A stretch of 64,000 bases of DNA from Singulisphaera sp. GP187 (GCA_945871915.1 CAMBXO010000002.1:161790-225789); one strand, 5' to 3'. Shown: positions 9,110-18,285, counted from the stretch's first letter. A program made the numbers and translations. Notes: a model not told the origin generated them from the letters alone.

Positions 9110-9566
9110 CCTTGGTCATCTTTGGCAGCTTTCCAGAAGGCCGTCCATTTTTGTCCACGGGAATCGCTGCAATCTTTTTCACAATCTCCATGCCTTTGGT
9201 TACCTGTCCAAAGCCGGTGTACTGGCCATCAAGATGTTGACACTGTTCGCGTGTCAAGCAAATAAAGAATTGGCTTCCCGCACTGTTGGGATCTGCGCTC
9301 CGCGCCATGGAAAGTGTTCCAGGCACATGCGGTCGCTTGTTGAATTCTGCTTTCACACTCCAACCGGGCCCACCGGTTCCAGTTCCCTCGGGGCAACCAC
9401 CTTGAATCACAAACCCCGGGATGATCCGATGAAACCCGATGCCGTCATAAAACCCTTTGCGAAGAAGTTTCTGGAAATTCTCCACATGACCCGGAGCCAC
9501 ATCATCCCAGAGTTCTACTTCGATGTCGCCAAAATCAGTTCCGATGGTTGCAGTTGGATAGGCCAT
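9081..9566 (-). CDS. Cytosolic cyclophilin-type peptidyl-prolyl cis-trans isomerase
   Basis: A compact 161-residue cyclophilin without a signal peptide, resembling PpiB. It has FGDIEVELWDDVAPGHVENF, GIGFHRIIPGFVIQGG (catalytic Arg in FHR), GTGTGGPGWSVKAEF, LSMARSADPNSAGSQFFICL and HLDGQYTGFGQVTKGMEIV. The Lys-rich tail ends KPKKG. It is convergent with the exported cyclophilin and the two coding regions overlap by 29 bp, so one protein is probably cytosolic and the other exported. An internal duplication followed by inversion is possible but unproven. Confidence 0.93.
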   Translation of the reverse strand: MAYPTATIGTDFGDIEVELWDDVAPGHVENFQKLLRKGFYDGIGFHRIIPGFVIQGGCPEGTGTGGPGWSVKAEFNKRPHVPGTLSMARSADPNSAGSQFFICLTREQCQHLDGQYTGFGQVTKGMEIVKKIAAIPVDKNGRPSGKLPKMTKVTEPKPKKG

Positions 9567-9612
9567 AGCGTGAATGTATCGAATGGTCCATCACAATGGA
9601 ATGCACGCATAC

Positions 9613-10629
9613 TTACCTGCTGAGCAATTTGCCGGTCTTGAGCGGTTTGTATGAATTCGGCAGCAAATAGGCTCGCCCCTGAAATCGAGTCACCTGACCG
9701 CTGATCACCACCGTCAAGGGATCGATCGTGCTGCGGGCCGCCGTTTCAAGCCCTTCAAGTATGGGCGAAGGCAGCAGCGTTGCCTCGCGCTCGCCAAGCT
9801 CGCCACGTGAACTCTCGAAAATAAATCGCCACTCGCCTGAAATGGGATCACGAGTCACCACACCAAGGCGATCTTGGATCATGCGATCCGATTCAAGCCA
9901 CGGCCTGTTGCGAAGCGGATCGTTTCCACCGCTGGGGGCGGCGTCCGTCATGGCGGCCATTTCTGCTTGCACTGCGGCCTGCGTCATATCCATCGAACGC
10001 TGCACATCCCCCACCGCGTCGACGAGTTGCCGTTCAATCTCATCGGCTTGAACCTCGCCGCCACCAGTTGCGGGTTGCACCCTTGCTAACCGTGCGGAAG
10101 GCAGAACGGGCGACCACTGCATGCCAAAGGCCGGTTGTTCGGCAAGATCGTCAAAGACACCAATCGGTGCCATGTCCTGCGGGATTTCTTCGTCAATGGC
10201 TCCGGAGCCACCCATCGCACCCGGTGGACGCATGACGGGGCGACTCATGCGTTGTGCAAATTCCTGAATGGGTGTGGCAAACAACGGTAACGCAGCGTTC
10301 TCGCCTCGATAGGTGGTGATCACCGCGGACAACTCAAACTTGGCAACCTCCCCACTTGGCAACGAGTCGTGCCGCCGAATCATGTCCTCCAAGACATTTG
10401 ATGGAAGCAGCATGATGTTTCGATCTGACTCACCCTCGAAAGCGTCTCGCAATCGATAGGTCCATGCTCGTCCACCCGCTCCGGGTTCAAGTGTTCCCTG
10501 AACGCGGGTCAGGTAACCACCGCTTGGCAATAACGGAGCCCTGAAACCCTGTTGCTGCGCATTCGCCGCCTGCGTAAGGGCACTGGCCACGACGAGACTT
10601 TGCAAGAGTTGTGGCAATCGGGTTGTCAT
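9613..10629 (-). CDS. Exported protein of unknown function
   Basis: A 338-residue protein (from ATG 10629) that I do not recognise. A signal peptide is visible (TTRLPQLLQSLVVASALTQAANAQ). Two segments look related: one near residues 40-110 (LTRVQGTLEPGAGGRAWTYR ... IMLLPSNVLEDM) and one near 265-330 (WRFIFES ... ATLLPSPILEGLE ... VTRFQGRAYLLPNSY). This suggests a twice-used beta-rich unit, perhaps with a surface or cell-wall role. An in-frame GTG at 10674 would run up to the tRNA gene and is less likely. It is transcribed away from tRNA-Cys. Confidence 0.7.
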   Translation of the reverse strand: MTTRLPQLLQSLVVASALTQAANAQQQGFRAPLLPSGGYLTRVQGTLEPGAGGRAWTYRLRDAFEGESDRNIMLLPSNVLEDMIRRHDSLPSGEVAKFELSAVITTYRGENAALPLFATPIQEFAQRMSRPVMRPPGAMGGSGAIDEEIPQDMAPIGVFDDLAEQPAFGMQWSPVLPSARLARVQPATGGGEVQADEIERQLVDAVGDVQRSMDMTQAAVQAEMAAMTDAAPSGGNDPLRNRPWLESDRMIQDRLGVVTRDPISGEWRFIFESSRGELGEREATLLPSPILEGLETAARSTIDPLTVVISGQVTRFQGRAYLLPNSYKPLKTGKLLSR

Positions 10630-10633
10630 CGCG

Positions 10634-10662
10634 TTGACGGCACGGGCATCTGCTGCAAGGAT
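10634..10662 (+). promoter_or_regulatory. Candidate promoter of tRNA-Cys
   Basis: TTGACG (10634-10639; five of six bases match the -35 consensus), a 17-bp spacer and a weak AAGGAT -10 (10657-10662), placed 14 bp before the mature tRNA. The -10 is poor, so this is only a candidate. Confidence 0.35.
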
Positions 10663-10676
10663 ACGGTTCGCCACAC

Positions 10677-10750
10677 GGCCGTGTACCCAAGTGGCCTAAG
10701 GGAACGGATTGCAAATCCGTGATTCGTGGGTTCAAATCCCACCACGGCCT
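10677..10750 (+). tRNA. tRNA-Cys (anticodon GCA)
   Basis: A full cloverleaf can be folded by hand. The 7-bp acceptor stem GGCCGTG (10677-10683) pairs with CACGGCC (10743-10749). The anticodon stem ACGGA/TCCGT encloses TTGCAAA with anticodon GCA at 10711-10713. The T-arm is GTGGG-TTCAAAT-CCCAC. The discriminator is T (U73), a cysteine identity base. The 3' CCA is not encoded and must be added after transcription. Confidence 0.96.
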
Positions 10751-10781
10751 TTCGCGGCGGCACTGCAATGCTGCTGCAAAA

Positions 10782-10822
10782 ATGAATCGAGCCTCCCACC
10801 GCTGGAGGCTCGTTCATTTTTT
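10782..10822 (+). terminator. Probable bidirectional intrinsic terminator after tRNA-Cys
   Basis: A 9-bp GC-rich stem (CGAGCCTCC at 10788-10796 with GGAGGCTCG at 10804-10812), extended by ATGAA/TTCAT, is followed by a T6 run on the plus strand. On the minus strand the other flank gives ATTCATTTTTG. It lies between tRNA-Cys and the convergent nuclease gene, so it can stop both transcripts. Confidence 0.8.
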
Positions 10823-10838
10823 GATCGTTCGTTACGAA

Positions 10839-12680
10839 TCAGTCAAACAGCAGCAGCAGGAACGACACATCGCCAAAGTCGACGGAGTCTGATCCATCCA
10901 AGTCGCTGGCGCACCCGGCACACGCGCCGAAGTCCAGAAGCATGATGGCAATGTCACCGGTTCCAACCGAGCCGTCGCCATCAAGATCCCCCAGCAGGCC
11001 CGTACCCACGGTGACATCAAGAGCTACTGTGATATTTCGAATCTGCTCGCCCGCGGCGGCTTCATCACTGGTGCGAACTGTGGCTGTGGTGGCATACGAG
11101 CCCGGCGTGGTGCCAGCAGTATTGAAAGCAAATCGAAGCGTGCGTGAACCGGTGGTCAATCCAGCACCCAAGCCTTGCGTCATCGAAAACTTGCTTGCAT
11201 AGGAACCGCTGAAACTGACGGAGTCAATGTCGAGTTTGCTTTGCGATGCGTCGTAGCCAACATTGCGAACGGCCGCATCCATGGTGACCGATCCAACATC
11301 CGGCTCGCATTCAAGCGAGAGAGAAGTCGAATCAATATCGGTGGTGGCATTCAAAGACGGATTGCTGGGTCGAATGACCGTTACCGACACTGGCAGCGCC
11401 ACCGACGGCGTCGCGACTGCTTCACTGCTACTTGTCACATTTACGGTTCCTGTAATGGTTCCGGTGGCGGCAGTATTGAGATTCACATTCACAGAGGAGT
11501 ACAAAGGACTCAGGGCACCCGTTCCTGAAGCCGTTCCTGTGACACCGCCCGTGCAACTGAGGCTGTATTGCAAGGCATCAACTGCTGACGCCGACACATA
11601 CGGAGCCACATTCTGAATCTTCACAGCCAGCGGAACCGCAATGCCACGAATGGCCTTGGTTGGCAACGCCGCCGCAAACTGTGCACTCAATTTGGCTGGA
11701 ACCTGGAACTCCAGAATTTGAGGAATGTGATCGCTTGCAATCCACAAGTCATCCGTCACGGCGTTCGATCTGGCCTGTTCGCCCGGGAAATAGTCGCTAT
11801 TGCCGGCATTAATGTCCTGGTTGTAATTCGTTCCGTCATTACCGAATGCACGCATGGTGCTGGCCATCATCGAGATGCCATCACCATCGGCCGCCTCAGC
11901 ATTGGGCAAGATGAAATCGAATCGATCGTCCATTCCCCCGCCAACCAATCCGTTTTGTCCAGTGACCGCCGGCGCCTGCGTGTGCTTGATCGCATTGCCA
12001 GTGCCTGTCCAATTTCCATTTCCGTATGGATCGATACCTTGGCCGTAGCCAGCACCGATAAGAACCAAATACGCCTCTTCAGTATTGTTATAAATGTTGT
12101 AATCGCCCGTATAAATAATTGGAACGTCCGCTCCCAATGCGTCCGCATTCGAACGAATGTCCTGCATGCCAGCTGTTCGAATGTCCTCATTGGCAGAACC
12201 ACTGCTTGCCTTTAGATGCGACCCGTACACATACACCCGTGCCTTGATATCCGTGTAGCCCGTCAACTGAAGTGCCCACCGATCGGTGTCTCGAGTTGCC
12301 CCAGTTTCTATGTCGACATGCAACGCGGTGACTTCGGTAAAGCGATCCGTTCGGTAGAACATCGCTTGTGCTCCGCCAGATTCTGAGGTGTTGGTGTAGG
12401 TGGCGAGCGTGTAGGTCACTCCAGCAGGAGCGGCAGAATTAACGGCCGCTTTAAGTTCCGTGGTATTCGTATTCGCCACCTCATTAAAGGTGATGATGTC
12501 CAATGGCTGCGCCCAGCCCGGTTTGTTATCAAGGTGCATGGCCGCAATCGTGCGGATGAGTGCGGGACCGTCCCCCTTCATTTCACAGCAATTCCAGTGG
12601 GCCACTCGAATCTGACCGATTGCGGGCGAGGCACACCCAAGCACAATGGATAGAGTTGCTAAGAGGCGGTTGGTTCGCAT
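10839..12680 (-). CDS. Secreted endonuclease/exonuclease/phosphatase-family protein with dockerin-like tail
   Basis: A 613-residue secreted protein. The signal peptide ends near SPAIGQ. Residues about 25-330 look like an EEP (DNase I-like) domain: IRVAHWNCCEMKG, DIITFNEVAN, VYVYGSHLKASSG, IIYTGDYNIYNN, and a final DDLWIASDHIPQILEF where the catalytic SDH is intact. A beta-rich stretch with Ser/Thr repeats follows. The last ~50 residues contain two Ca-binding-like loops (GDLDGDGSVGTGD and SDLDGSDSVDFGD), a dockerin-like pair also found at the end of the secreted gene at 58225. The substrate (DNA, phospholipid or other) cannot be told. It stands alone on the minus strand. Confidence 0.84.
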   Translation of the reverse strand: MRTNRLLATLSIVLGCASPAIGQIRVAHWNCCEMKGDGPALIRTIAAMHLDNKPGWAQPLDIITFNEVANTNTTELKAAVNSAAPAGVTYTLATYTNTSESGGAQAMFYRTDRFTEVTALHVDIETGATRDTDRWALQLTGYTDIKARVYVYGSHLKASSGSANEDIRTAGMQDIRSNADALGADVPIIYTGDYNIYNNTEEAYLVLIGAGYGQGIDPYGNGNWTGTGNAIKHTQAPAVTGQNGLVGGGMDDRFDFILPNAEAADGDGISMMASTMRAFGNDGTNYNQDINAGNSDYFPGEQARSNAVTDDLWIASDHIPQILEFQVPAKLSAQFAAALPTKAIRGIAVPLAVKIQNVAPYVSASAVDALQYSLSCTGGVTGTASGTGALSPLYSSVNVNLNTAATGTITGTVNVTSSSEAVATPSVALPVSVTVIRPSNPSLNATTDIDSTSLSLECEPDVGSVTMDAAVRNVGYDASQSKLDIDSVSFSGSYASKFSMTQGLGAGLTTGSRTLRFAFNTAGTTPGSYATTATVRTSDEAAAGEQIRNITVALDVTVGTGLLGDLDGDGSVGTGDIAIMLLDFGACAGCASDLDGSDSVDFGDVSFLLLLFD

Positions 12681-12824
12681 GGGGGCAGTCTACCCCCGCC
12701 CGAAGCCGTTCCAAGATGGAAGTGTTTGGAATCGCGAAACGCCAAACGAAATCGCGGGTATATCTCACCCTCGGGGGGCCATTCAGGTCCTAAAACCGCT
12801 CAAGAACCCGCCTTTGGAGAAACC

Positions 12825-14786
12825 ATGAACAAAGCTCTACCGCTCATTGCCACGCTGCTTCTTGCCCTGCCCGCCGCGGCACAGCAAGTTGAAGTGCAGG
12901 AATTCACTCTCGACAACGGAATGAAGTTCCTGCTCGTCCCTAGAAGCGACCAACCCAATGTGATTGCGGCAGGTTGGCTGGCCAAGGTCGGCAGTGTGAA
13001 TGAGCGACCGGGCATTACCGGCATCAGTCACTTCTTTGAACACATGATGTTCAAAGGCACCAACTCCATCGGCACTCGCGACAAGGCCAAGGATGCACAG
13101 TACCGCGAACAGCAGAAGTTGCTTCGCGACAAGATCAATGCCATGGTGTGGAATGGTCAGTATCTGCGCTACTTCCGGGGCGAGATTGATGATCCGTGGA
13201 ATCCAGCCAACGACACTGCAGAATTGAAGGACCTCCGCAGTCAGTTGAAAGCGGCCATGGACTCGCAACAGGGCCGTGGCATGACGGAGCAGATTGCGAA
13301 ACTTCGCAAGGATTCTGCGGCCATCGACTCTAAGGCACCAGACGCTGCGGCCAAGACGGAAGCCATCCAGAAGCAAATCGCGCAGCTTGAATTGGCTCAA
13401 GCGGCTGAAGGCAGCATTCTGAAGGACGAATTTGATCAGGTGTACACCAAGGCCGGTGGAAGCGGCATGAACGCCTTTACCAGCCACGACATCACGTTTT
13501 ACTTCATCAATGTGCCCAGCAACAAGTTTGAAATGTGGGCGTGGATGGAGAGCGATCGCCTGATGGACAGTGTGTTCCGCGAGTTCTTTAGCGAACGCGA
13601 TGTGGTCCATGAAGAACGACGGTTGCGTACGGAGAGCACACCCACGGGTCGTTTTCAAGAGCAGTTTGATTCCATGTTCTGGGTGAGTTCCAGTTACGGT
13701 TGGCCGGTCATCGGATGGACCAGCGACCTGAACAGTTACACGATGGAAGAAGCGATGAAGTACTGGAACATTTACTACCGCGCCAACAATTTGGTGGGTG
13801 TGGTGGTGGGCGACTTTAAACCAGAGGCCGCGAAAGAAGTGATCGAAAAGTATTTCGGTCGGCTCGTCGCTGGCAAGGAATTACCACCGCAAGTGGTCAC
13901 ACTCGAACAGAAGCAGAGTGCGGAAATGCGAATGAATGCCGAAGGCGACTTCCAGCCGCAAATCGAGGTGCGCTATCACACGGTTCCTGCGGGCCACAAG
14001 GACAGTTATCCACTGGAGATGATGAGTGAGATTCTTAATGGCAAGACCGGTCGGCTCTACAAGACCATGATTGAAGGTCGCAGCATTGCCAGTAGTGCAA
14101 GGGCTCAATCCGATGCTCGCAAATTTGCTGGGCTCTTTAGTTTCGATGCAGAGACCAAGGGCGACAGCACCCCCGAGCAATTGGAAACCGCGTGGTACGA
14201 GGAATTAAAGCGACTTCAAGATGCACCTGTGGACGACCACGAATTGCAAAAGGTCAAGAACCAGGTCGCCGCGGACAGTTATCGCAGGCTTCAGTCCAAT
14301 TTCTTCCTGCTGGTGCAACTGGGCTTTGCCGAATCCATGATGGGCTGGCAGGAACTCAATGAAGCACCGAAAAAACTGCAAGCCGTGACAGCCGCAGACA
14401 TTCAACGCGTTGCAAAGTTGTATTTCGATGTGACCAACCGGAGTGTTGCCGACTTTAGGCGAAAGGCTGGTGCCGCAGGTGCCGACGATCCAGACTTGGC
14501 AGCGTTGCCAGAGCGCATGCGTTCTCGCGCCAAGCAAATGGCGTCGCAACTTGCGCAGATGCAGGACGCCGGTGAACTTCGCCAGCAGATGGAAGGCATG
14601 GAGGCTCAAAGTGCGCAGGTGCCTCCGCAAATGAAGCCCGTCTTTGACTACATGAAGAAAAAGATGGCCGAGCGTCTGCAACAACTTGAGGGAGCGGGCG
14701 CAGCACCGGCCGCCGCACCAACACCACCACCAGCTGCCGCGCCGCCTGGTGCTAGTACGGGCAACGGAAAGAAGGCCACCAAGTGA
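12825..14786 (+). CDS. M16 zinc metallopeptidase, catalytic partner, exported
   Basis: Insulinase-family peptidase of 653 residues. The signal peptide is NKALPLIATLLLALPAAAQ. The inverted zinc motif HxxEH is intact (HFFEH, residues 69-73) and VVHEERRLRTES supplies the downstream Glu ligand. Between them lies an extra charged, coiled-coil-like insert of roughly 100 residues (about 82-225, rich in Gln/Lys/Ala), longer than in standard M16 proteins. The C-terminal ~30 residues are Pro/Ala rich. The ATG at 12825 is chosen because GGAGA precedes it and it starts the signal peptide; an upstream in-frame extension is rejected. A non-catalytic M16 gene follows after 32 bp. Confidence 0.92.
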   Translation: MNKALPLIATLLLALPAAAQQVEVQEFTLDNGMKFLLVPRSDQPNVIAAGWLAKVGSVNERPGITGISHFFEHMMFKGTNSIGTRDKAKDAQYREQQKLLRDKINAMVWNGQYLRYFRGEIDDPWNPANDTAELKDLRSQLKAAMDSQQGRGMTEQIAKLRKDSAAIDSKAPDAAAKTEAIQKQIAQLELAQAAEGSILKDEFDQVYTKAGGSGMNAFTSHDITFYFINVPSNKFEMWAWMESDRLMDSVFREFFSERDVVHEERRLRTESTPTGRFQEQFDSMFWVSSSYGWPVIGWTSDLNSYTMEEAMKYWNIYYRANNLVGVVVGDFKPEAAKEVIEKYFGRLVAGKELPPQVVTLEQKQSAEMRMNAEGDFQPQIEVRYHTVPAGHKDSYPLEMMSEILNGKTGRLYKTMIEGRSIASSARAQSDARKFAGLFSFDAETKGDSTPEQLETAWYEELKRLQDAPVDDHELQKVKNQVAADSYRRLQSNFFLLVQLGFAESMMGWQELNEAPKKLQAVTAADIQRVAKLYFDVTNRSVADFRRKAGAAGADDPDLAALPERMRSRAKQMASQLAQMQDAGELRQQMEGMEAQSAQVPPQMKPVFDYMKKKMAERLQQLEGAGAAPAAAPTPPPAAAPPGASTGNGKKATK

Positions 14787-14818
14787 ATCGACTGCACACA
14801 GCACACAAGGAATCCACC

Positions 14819-16390
14819 ATGCGAAACCACATTCTCACCATTGTTCTGACCGTTGCAGCGACTCAATCTTTTGCGGCGGATACGGCACCTGCCATTCCCG
14901 CACGACCAGAAGACATTAAGTTTGGCCCGCTTCAATTTGATGCGCCGGATGCGAGTAAGTTTCGATTCACGCTCAAGGATGGAACGCCGGTTTATATGGC
15001 TCCGAGCCACGAATTCCCATTGATCAATGTTTCGCTCACTTTCAAAGGTGGCAGCAACCTTGACACAGCGGACACCGTGGGGCTTGCAATCGGGACGGGT
15101 CGAATGATTCGGGAAGGCGGTACCACCACCATGAAGCCTGGCGAAGTCGATGAGGCCTTTGACTTCATGGCCACGCAGGCCCAAACCAGTTGCGGCGACA
15201 CCACCAGCAGTGCATCCATGAATTGCCTCACCAGCAACTTTGACGAGAGCCTGAAGCTGTTTGTGGACATGCTTCGCAACCCTGGCTTTGATGCCGCACG
15301 ACTGGACACCAATCGAGGGCAGGCTCTTGAAGCCATGAAACAGCGCAATGACGATGCGGCACGCATCCTCTCACGCGAGTGGGCCGCCCTGATGTATGGC
15401 CGTGACCACTTTGAGGCGAGGCAGGCCACCCAACAGAGCATCACCGCCATCACTCCAGATTCCATGAGGGCGTTTCATGCCAAGATCTTTCATCCCGGCA
15501 ATCTGATCATTGCGGTTAGTGGTGACTTCGAGCCTCAAGCCATGCAGGCAAAGTTAGAAGCAGCGTTTGATGGATGGGCTAAGGGTGAGAAGCAGGCAAA
15601 CCCCATCGCTCCGACCGCAACCGTAACGCCCGGTGTCTATCACGTTCAGAAAGACATTCCACAGGGCAAGGTGGCCATCGGGCTTCGTTCGATTACACGA
15701 GATGATCCCGACTACATCCCCTTCATGATGCTCAACGACATCCTGGGTGGCGGTGGATTCACCAGTCGAATCATGACCCAAGTGCGAAGCAATGAGGGGC
15801 TGGCGTACTCGGCGAATAGTCGTCTTGGAGCCAAGGTGTACTACCCCGGCGAGTTCCGTTCTGGGTTTGAGAGCAAGAATCCAACTGTGGCGTTGGCCAC
15901 CAAGATTGTGCTGGAGGAACTGCAGAAAATTCGTGATACACCCGTCACCGCAGAGGAACTTGAAACCACCAAGAAGCAATTCATTGAGACTTTCCCTCGC
16001 ACCTTTGAAAGCAAGCCCGCCATGCTGGGCGTCTTTGTGAGTGACGAGTGGACGGATCGACCCAAGGGTTACTGGAAGACCTTTCGAGACAAAGTGAATG
16101 CGGTCACGGCTGCGGATATTCAGCGCGTTGCGAAGAAATACCTCGCAACCGATCAAATGGCCATTCTTGTGGTTGGCGACTGGAAGACCATTGCTCCTGG
16201 TGATTTGAATGGTCGCGCAAAGATGTCGGATTTCTGCGGAGGACAGGTCACGCACCTGCCCTTGCGAGATCCGATGACCATGCAGCCGATTCCCGAAGCC
16301 GACTCCTCGACATCAACCAAGGCGCCAACAGCTTCAGGCAGTTCAAGCAAGGCCCCTGCCGGATCCGACAAGCCCGCGAGCGCTGGCTAA
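14819..16390 (+). CDS. M16 peptidase-like protein lacking the zinc motif, exported
   Basis: A 523-residue partner of the preceding peptidase. Signal peptide NHILTIVLTVAATQSFAA. Typical M16 segments are present (VYMAPSHEFPLINVSLTFKG, FHPGNLIIAVSGDFEPQAM, LNDILGGGGFTSRIMTQVR, GLAYSANS), but the position of HxxEH reads GTGRMIREGG, so it cannot bind zinc. In many bacteria M16B proteins work as such catalytic/non-catalytic pairs, and the order here fits. It starts 32 bp after the active subunit with GGA eight bases before the ATG. The Ser/Ala-rich tail is low complexity. Confidence 0.9.
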   Translation: MRNHILTIVLTVAATQSFAADTAPAIPARPEDIKFGPLQFDAPDASKFRFTLKDGTPVYMAPSHEFPLINVSLTFKGGSNLDTADTVGLAIGTGRMIREGGTTTMKPGEVDEAFDFMATQAQTSCGDTTSSASMNCLTSNFDESLKLFVDMLRNPGFDAARLDTNRGQALEAMKQRNDDAARILSREWAALMYGRDHFEARQATQQSITAITPDSMRAFHAKIFHPGNLIIAVSGDFEPQAMQAKLEAAFDGWAKGEKQANPIAPTATVTPGVYHVQKDIPQGKVAIGLRSITRDDPDYIPFMMLNDILGGGGFTSRIMTQVRSNEGLAYSANSRLGAKVYYPGEFRSGFESKNPTVALATKIVLEELQKIRDTPVTAEELETTKKQFIETFPRTFESKPAMLGVFVSDEWTDRPKGYWKTFRDKVNAVTAADIQRVAKKYLATDQMAILVVGDWKTIAPGDLNGRAKMSDFCGGQVTHLPLRDPMTMQPIPEADSSTSTKAPTASGSSSKAPAGSDKPASAG

Positions 16391-16416
16391 GTCTCGGCGA
16401 TTCCTTTTACGTACAA

Positions 16417-16460
16417 CAAAAAGAGAAGTGGCGACCGAACAGGTCGCCATTTCTCTTTTT
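16417..16460 (+). terminator. Intrinsic terminator after the M16 pair
   Basis: AAAAGAGAAGTGGCGACC pairs with GGTCGCCATTTCTCTTTT around a GAACA loop, a stem of about 17 bp. The A-rich left flank and T-rich right flank make it able to act in both directions. Confidence 0.8.
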
Positions 16461-16475
16461 CCACCACTTCGTGTT

Positions 16476-16506
16476 CCAAGTCGCACCCTCCTGCAACTCG
16501 GATGTC
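16476..16506. repeat. REP-like palindromic unit, copy 1
   Basis: The first 19 bases, CCAAGTCGCACCCTCCTGC, are identical to copy 2, and GGATGTC follows in both. The 10-bp arms around a CCCTCC loop have two mismatches here. Confidence 0.6.
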
Positions 16507-16523
16507 CCTTTCCGTCACTCGAT

Positions 16524-16554
16524 CCAAGTCGCACCCTCCTGCGACTTGGATGTC
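16524..16554. repeat. REP-like palindromic unit, copy 2
   Basis: A perfect inverted repeat: CCAAGTCGCA (16524-16533), loop CCCTCC, TGCGACTTGG (16540-16549). It starts 48 bp after copy 1 and is probably a dispersed intergenic repeat. Confidence 0.6.
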
Positions 16555-16795
16555 ATTCCCATCAAACCCCACGCGATTGCAGGAGTTTCTTCCCGTCACA
16601 TCGCTCCCATCGTTCGCTCACACGCCGCATCTCGCGTCCGTGTGGGGGTTCTCTTTCCAACACCACATACGAAGTGACCCGCCGCCTGTGTGCCCACTGC
16701 GAAAAACCCTTGAAATTGCGTAAAAACGGGCGTGATTCCCTGCCATGCATAAGAGACATGTCGACGCGGTGTGATGGTGCATCTACCATCGCGGA

Positions 16796-18091
16796 ATGTC
16801 ACTCGTTGCAGATGAACTCGCCCCGCCACTTCCTCCAGGTCGGGACTCGCGCCTTGAGACCATTGAAGACAAAGTGCGACACGGTGTTCGCCTGAACGAA
16901 TCCGATGGCATGGTTCTTTATGAAACGCCGGATGTGCATCGCGTGATGGCGTTGGCAGATCTGGTGCGTCGCAGACTTCACGGACTTGCTGCGTACTACA
17001 ACATCAATCGCCACATTAATTACAGCAATATTTGTGCGCTCAGTTGTTCATTCTGCGCTTTTCATCGCAAGAAGGATCAAGAGGGTGCCTACGAGAAGAG
17101 CACAGAAGACATTGTGCGGGATGTGCAGGGCGCCGCAGCCGCTGGTGCAACAGAAATTCATATGGTCGGCGGACTGCATCCGTGGCTGCCCTTTGAGTGG
17201 TATCTCGACACGCTTCGTGCCATGAAGGCCGCGGCTCCGCACATTCACATCAAGGCCTTTACGGCGGTCGAGATTGTGCACCTGCAGCGAATCAGCAAAC
17301 GAGGCGCTCAGGGTTACGCAGGCATCACTTCGGTGCTGCACGATCTGTTGCAGGCTGGCCTTGGAAGTCTTCCTGGCGGTGGTGCCGAGGTGTTTGACGA
17401 TCGCGTTCACGACGCTGCATTCAAGGGCAAAATTCGGGGGGATCATTGGCTTGATGTGCATCGTGCTGCCCACGAATTAGGCCTGAATACCAACGCCACC
17501 ATTCTGTACGGCCATATCGAGCAACGGCCAGAGCGCCTTCATCACATGCAACTTCTTCGCCAACAACAGGATCACACATTGCGAGCATGGTCGGCTGCAC
17601 AAGGCATGCAACCAAGCAGTGACGGCAGTGTGGTGCTCACTGGCCCGGCAGAGTGCTATCCCAATCAACGCTTGCCCATGCCGGGTCAACTCGGTCTTTC
17701 CACGGGCTACTTCCAGACAATTATTCCGCTTCCTTTTTATCCCAATGCAAGCGAATTGGAACGGCTGCCGGCTCCAACAGGGCTAGAGAATCTGCGAACG
17801 CTTGCGATTGCAAGGCTCATGCTGGACAACTTTCCGCATGTCAAAGCATTTTGGGTTATGCAAACGCTTCCGATGGCGGAACTCATGCTCAACGCAGGTG
17901 CCGATGACATGGATGGAACTGTTGTGTGGTACGACATCACCAAGGCGGTCGGTGAAGGAAACCACCAGGAGACGACCGTGGGTGACTTAACGAAAGCCAT
18001 TTCCGATGCGGGGTTTCAACCGGTCGAGCGAGACACGCTGTATCGCCGCGTGATGCGCGACGGTGCGGCGTGGCGTGTGGCCTCAACCTAA
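16796..18091 (+). CDS. mqnE: Aminofutalosine synthase (radical SAM)
   Basis: MqnE joins 3-[(1-carboxyvinyl)oxy]benzoate with SAM to give aminofutalosine in the futalosine route to menaquinone. The radical-SAM cluster motif is C80-ALS-C84-SF-C87. SLPGGGAEVFDDRVH separates MqnE from MqnC. NTNATILYGHIE, GYFQTIIPLPFYP and the C-terminal GADDMDGTVVWYDITKA also fit. Its 431 residues are a little longer than typical because of the N-terminus. No other mqn gene is adjacent. Confidence 0.93.
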   Translation: MSLVADELAPPLPPGRDSRLETIEDKVRHGVRLNESDGMVLYETPDVHRVMALADLVRRRLHGLAAYYNINRHINYSNICALSCSFCAFHRKKDQEGAYEKSTEDIVRDVQGAAAAGATEIHMVGGLHPWLPFEWYLDTLRAMKAAAPHIHIKAFTAVEIVHLQRISKRGAQGYAGITSVLHDLLQAGLGSLPGGGAEVFDDRVHDAAFKGKIRGDHWLDVHRAAHELGLNTNATILYGHIEQRPERLHHMQLLRQQQDHTLRAWSAAQGMQPSSDGSVVLTGPAECYPNQRLPMPGQLGLSTGYFQTIIPLPFYPNASELERLPAPTGLENLRTLAIARLMLDNFPHVKAFWVMQTLPMAELMLNAGADDMDGTVVWYDITKAVGEGNHQETTVGDLTKAISDAGFQPVERDTLYRRVMRDGAAWRVAST

Positions 18092-18126
18092 AAAAAACAG
18101 CGCCGCACGAATGGCATGTGCGGCGC
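18090..18126 (-). terminator. Intrinsic terminator at the 3' side of murJ
   Basis: GCGCCGCAC (18100-18108) pairs with GTGCGGCGC (18118-18126). The A8 run at 18090-18097 reads as a T-run on the minus strand, so it would stop transcripts arriving from murJ. It abuts the mqnE stop. Confidence 0.8.
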
Positions 18127-18285
18127 CGCGGAGACGCCTAAAAGAGACCGCGCCCGACGATTGGACGCGGCCAGCAGAGCCGCTGTGTGGGCGAAGACCG
18201 AACGTCATGGTCGACCCTGCCGAGACCAATTACGCATCGTGTTTGACGGTGTGAACCAAACGAGTGCCTTTTTTCACTTCGTCGA

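Larger units (their letters stand above)
16391..16795. other. 405-bp gene-free spacer with terminator and palindromic repeats
   Basis: It contains a strong terminator hairpin (16417-16460), two copies of a palindromic unit (16476-16506 and 16524-16554), and an inverted pair CACTTCGT (16465-16472) / ACGAAGTG (16668-16675). Short ORFs here have no family features and look like chance frames. The mqnE promoter should lie at the right end, but no convincing -35/-10 pair was found. Confidence 0.6.

Noticed and set aside
16471..16677. Short plus-strand ORF across the repeat region
   Set aside because: Its internal repeat comes from the palindromic units being 48 bp (16 codons) apart; no RBS or domain.
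16391..16795. CRISPR-like array
   Set aside because: Only two repeat units, palindromic across their whole length, no cas genes and no further spacing pattern.
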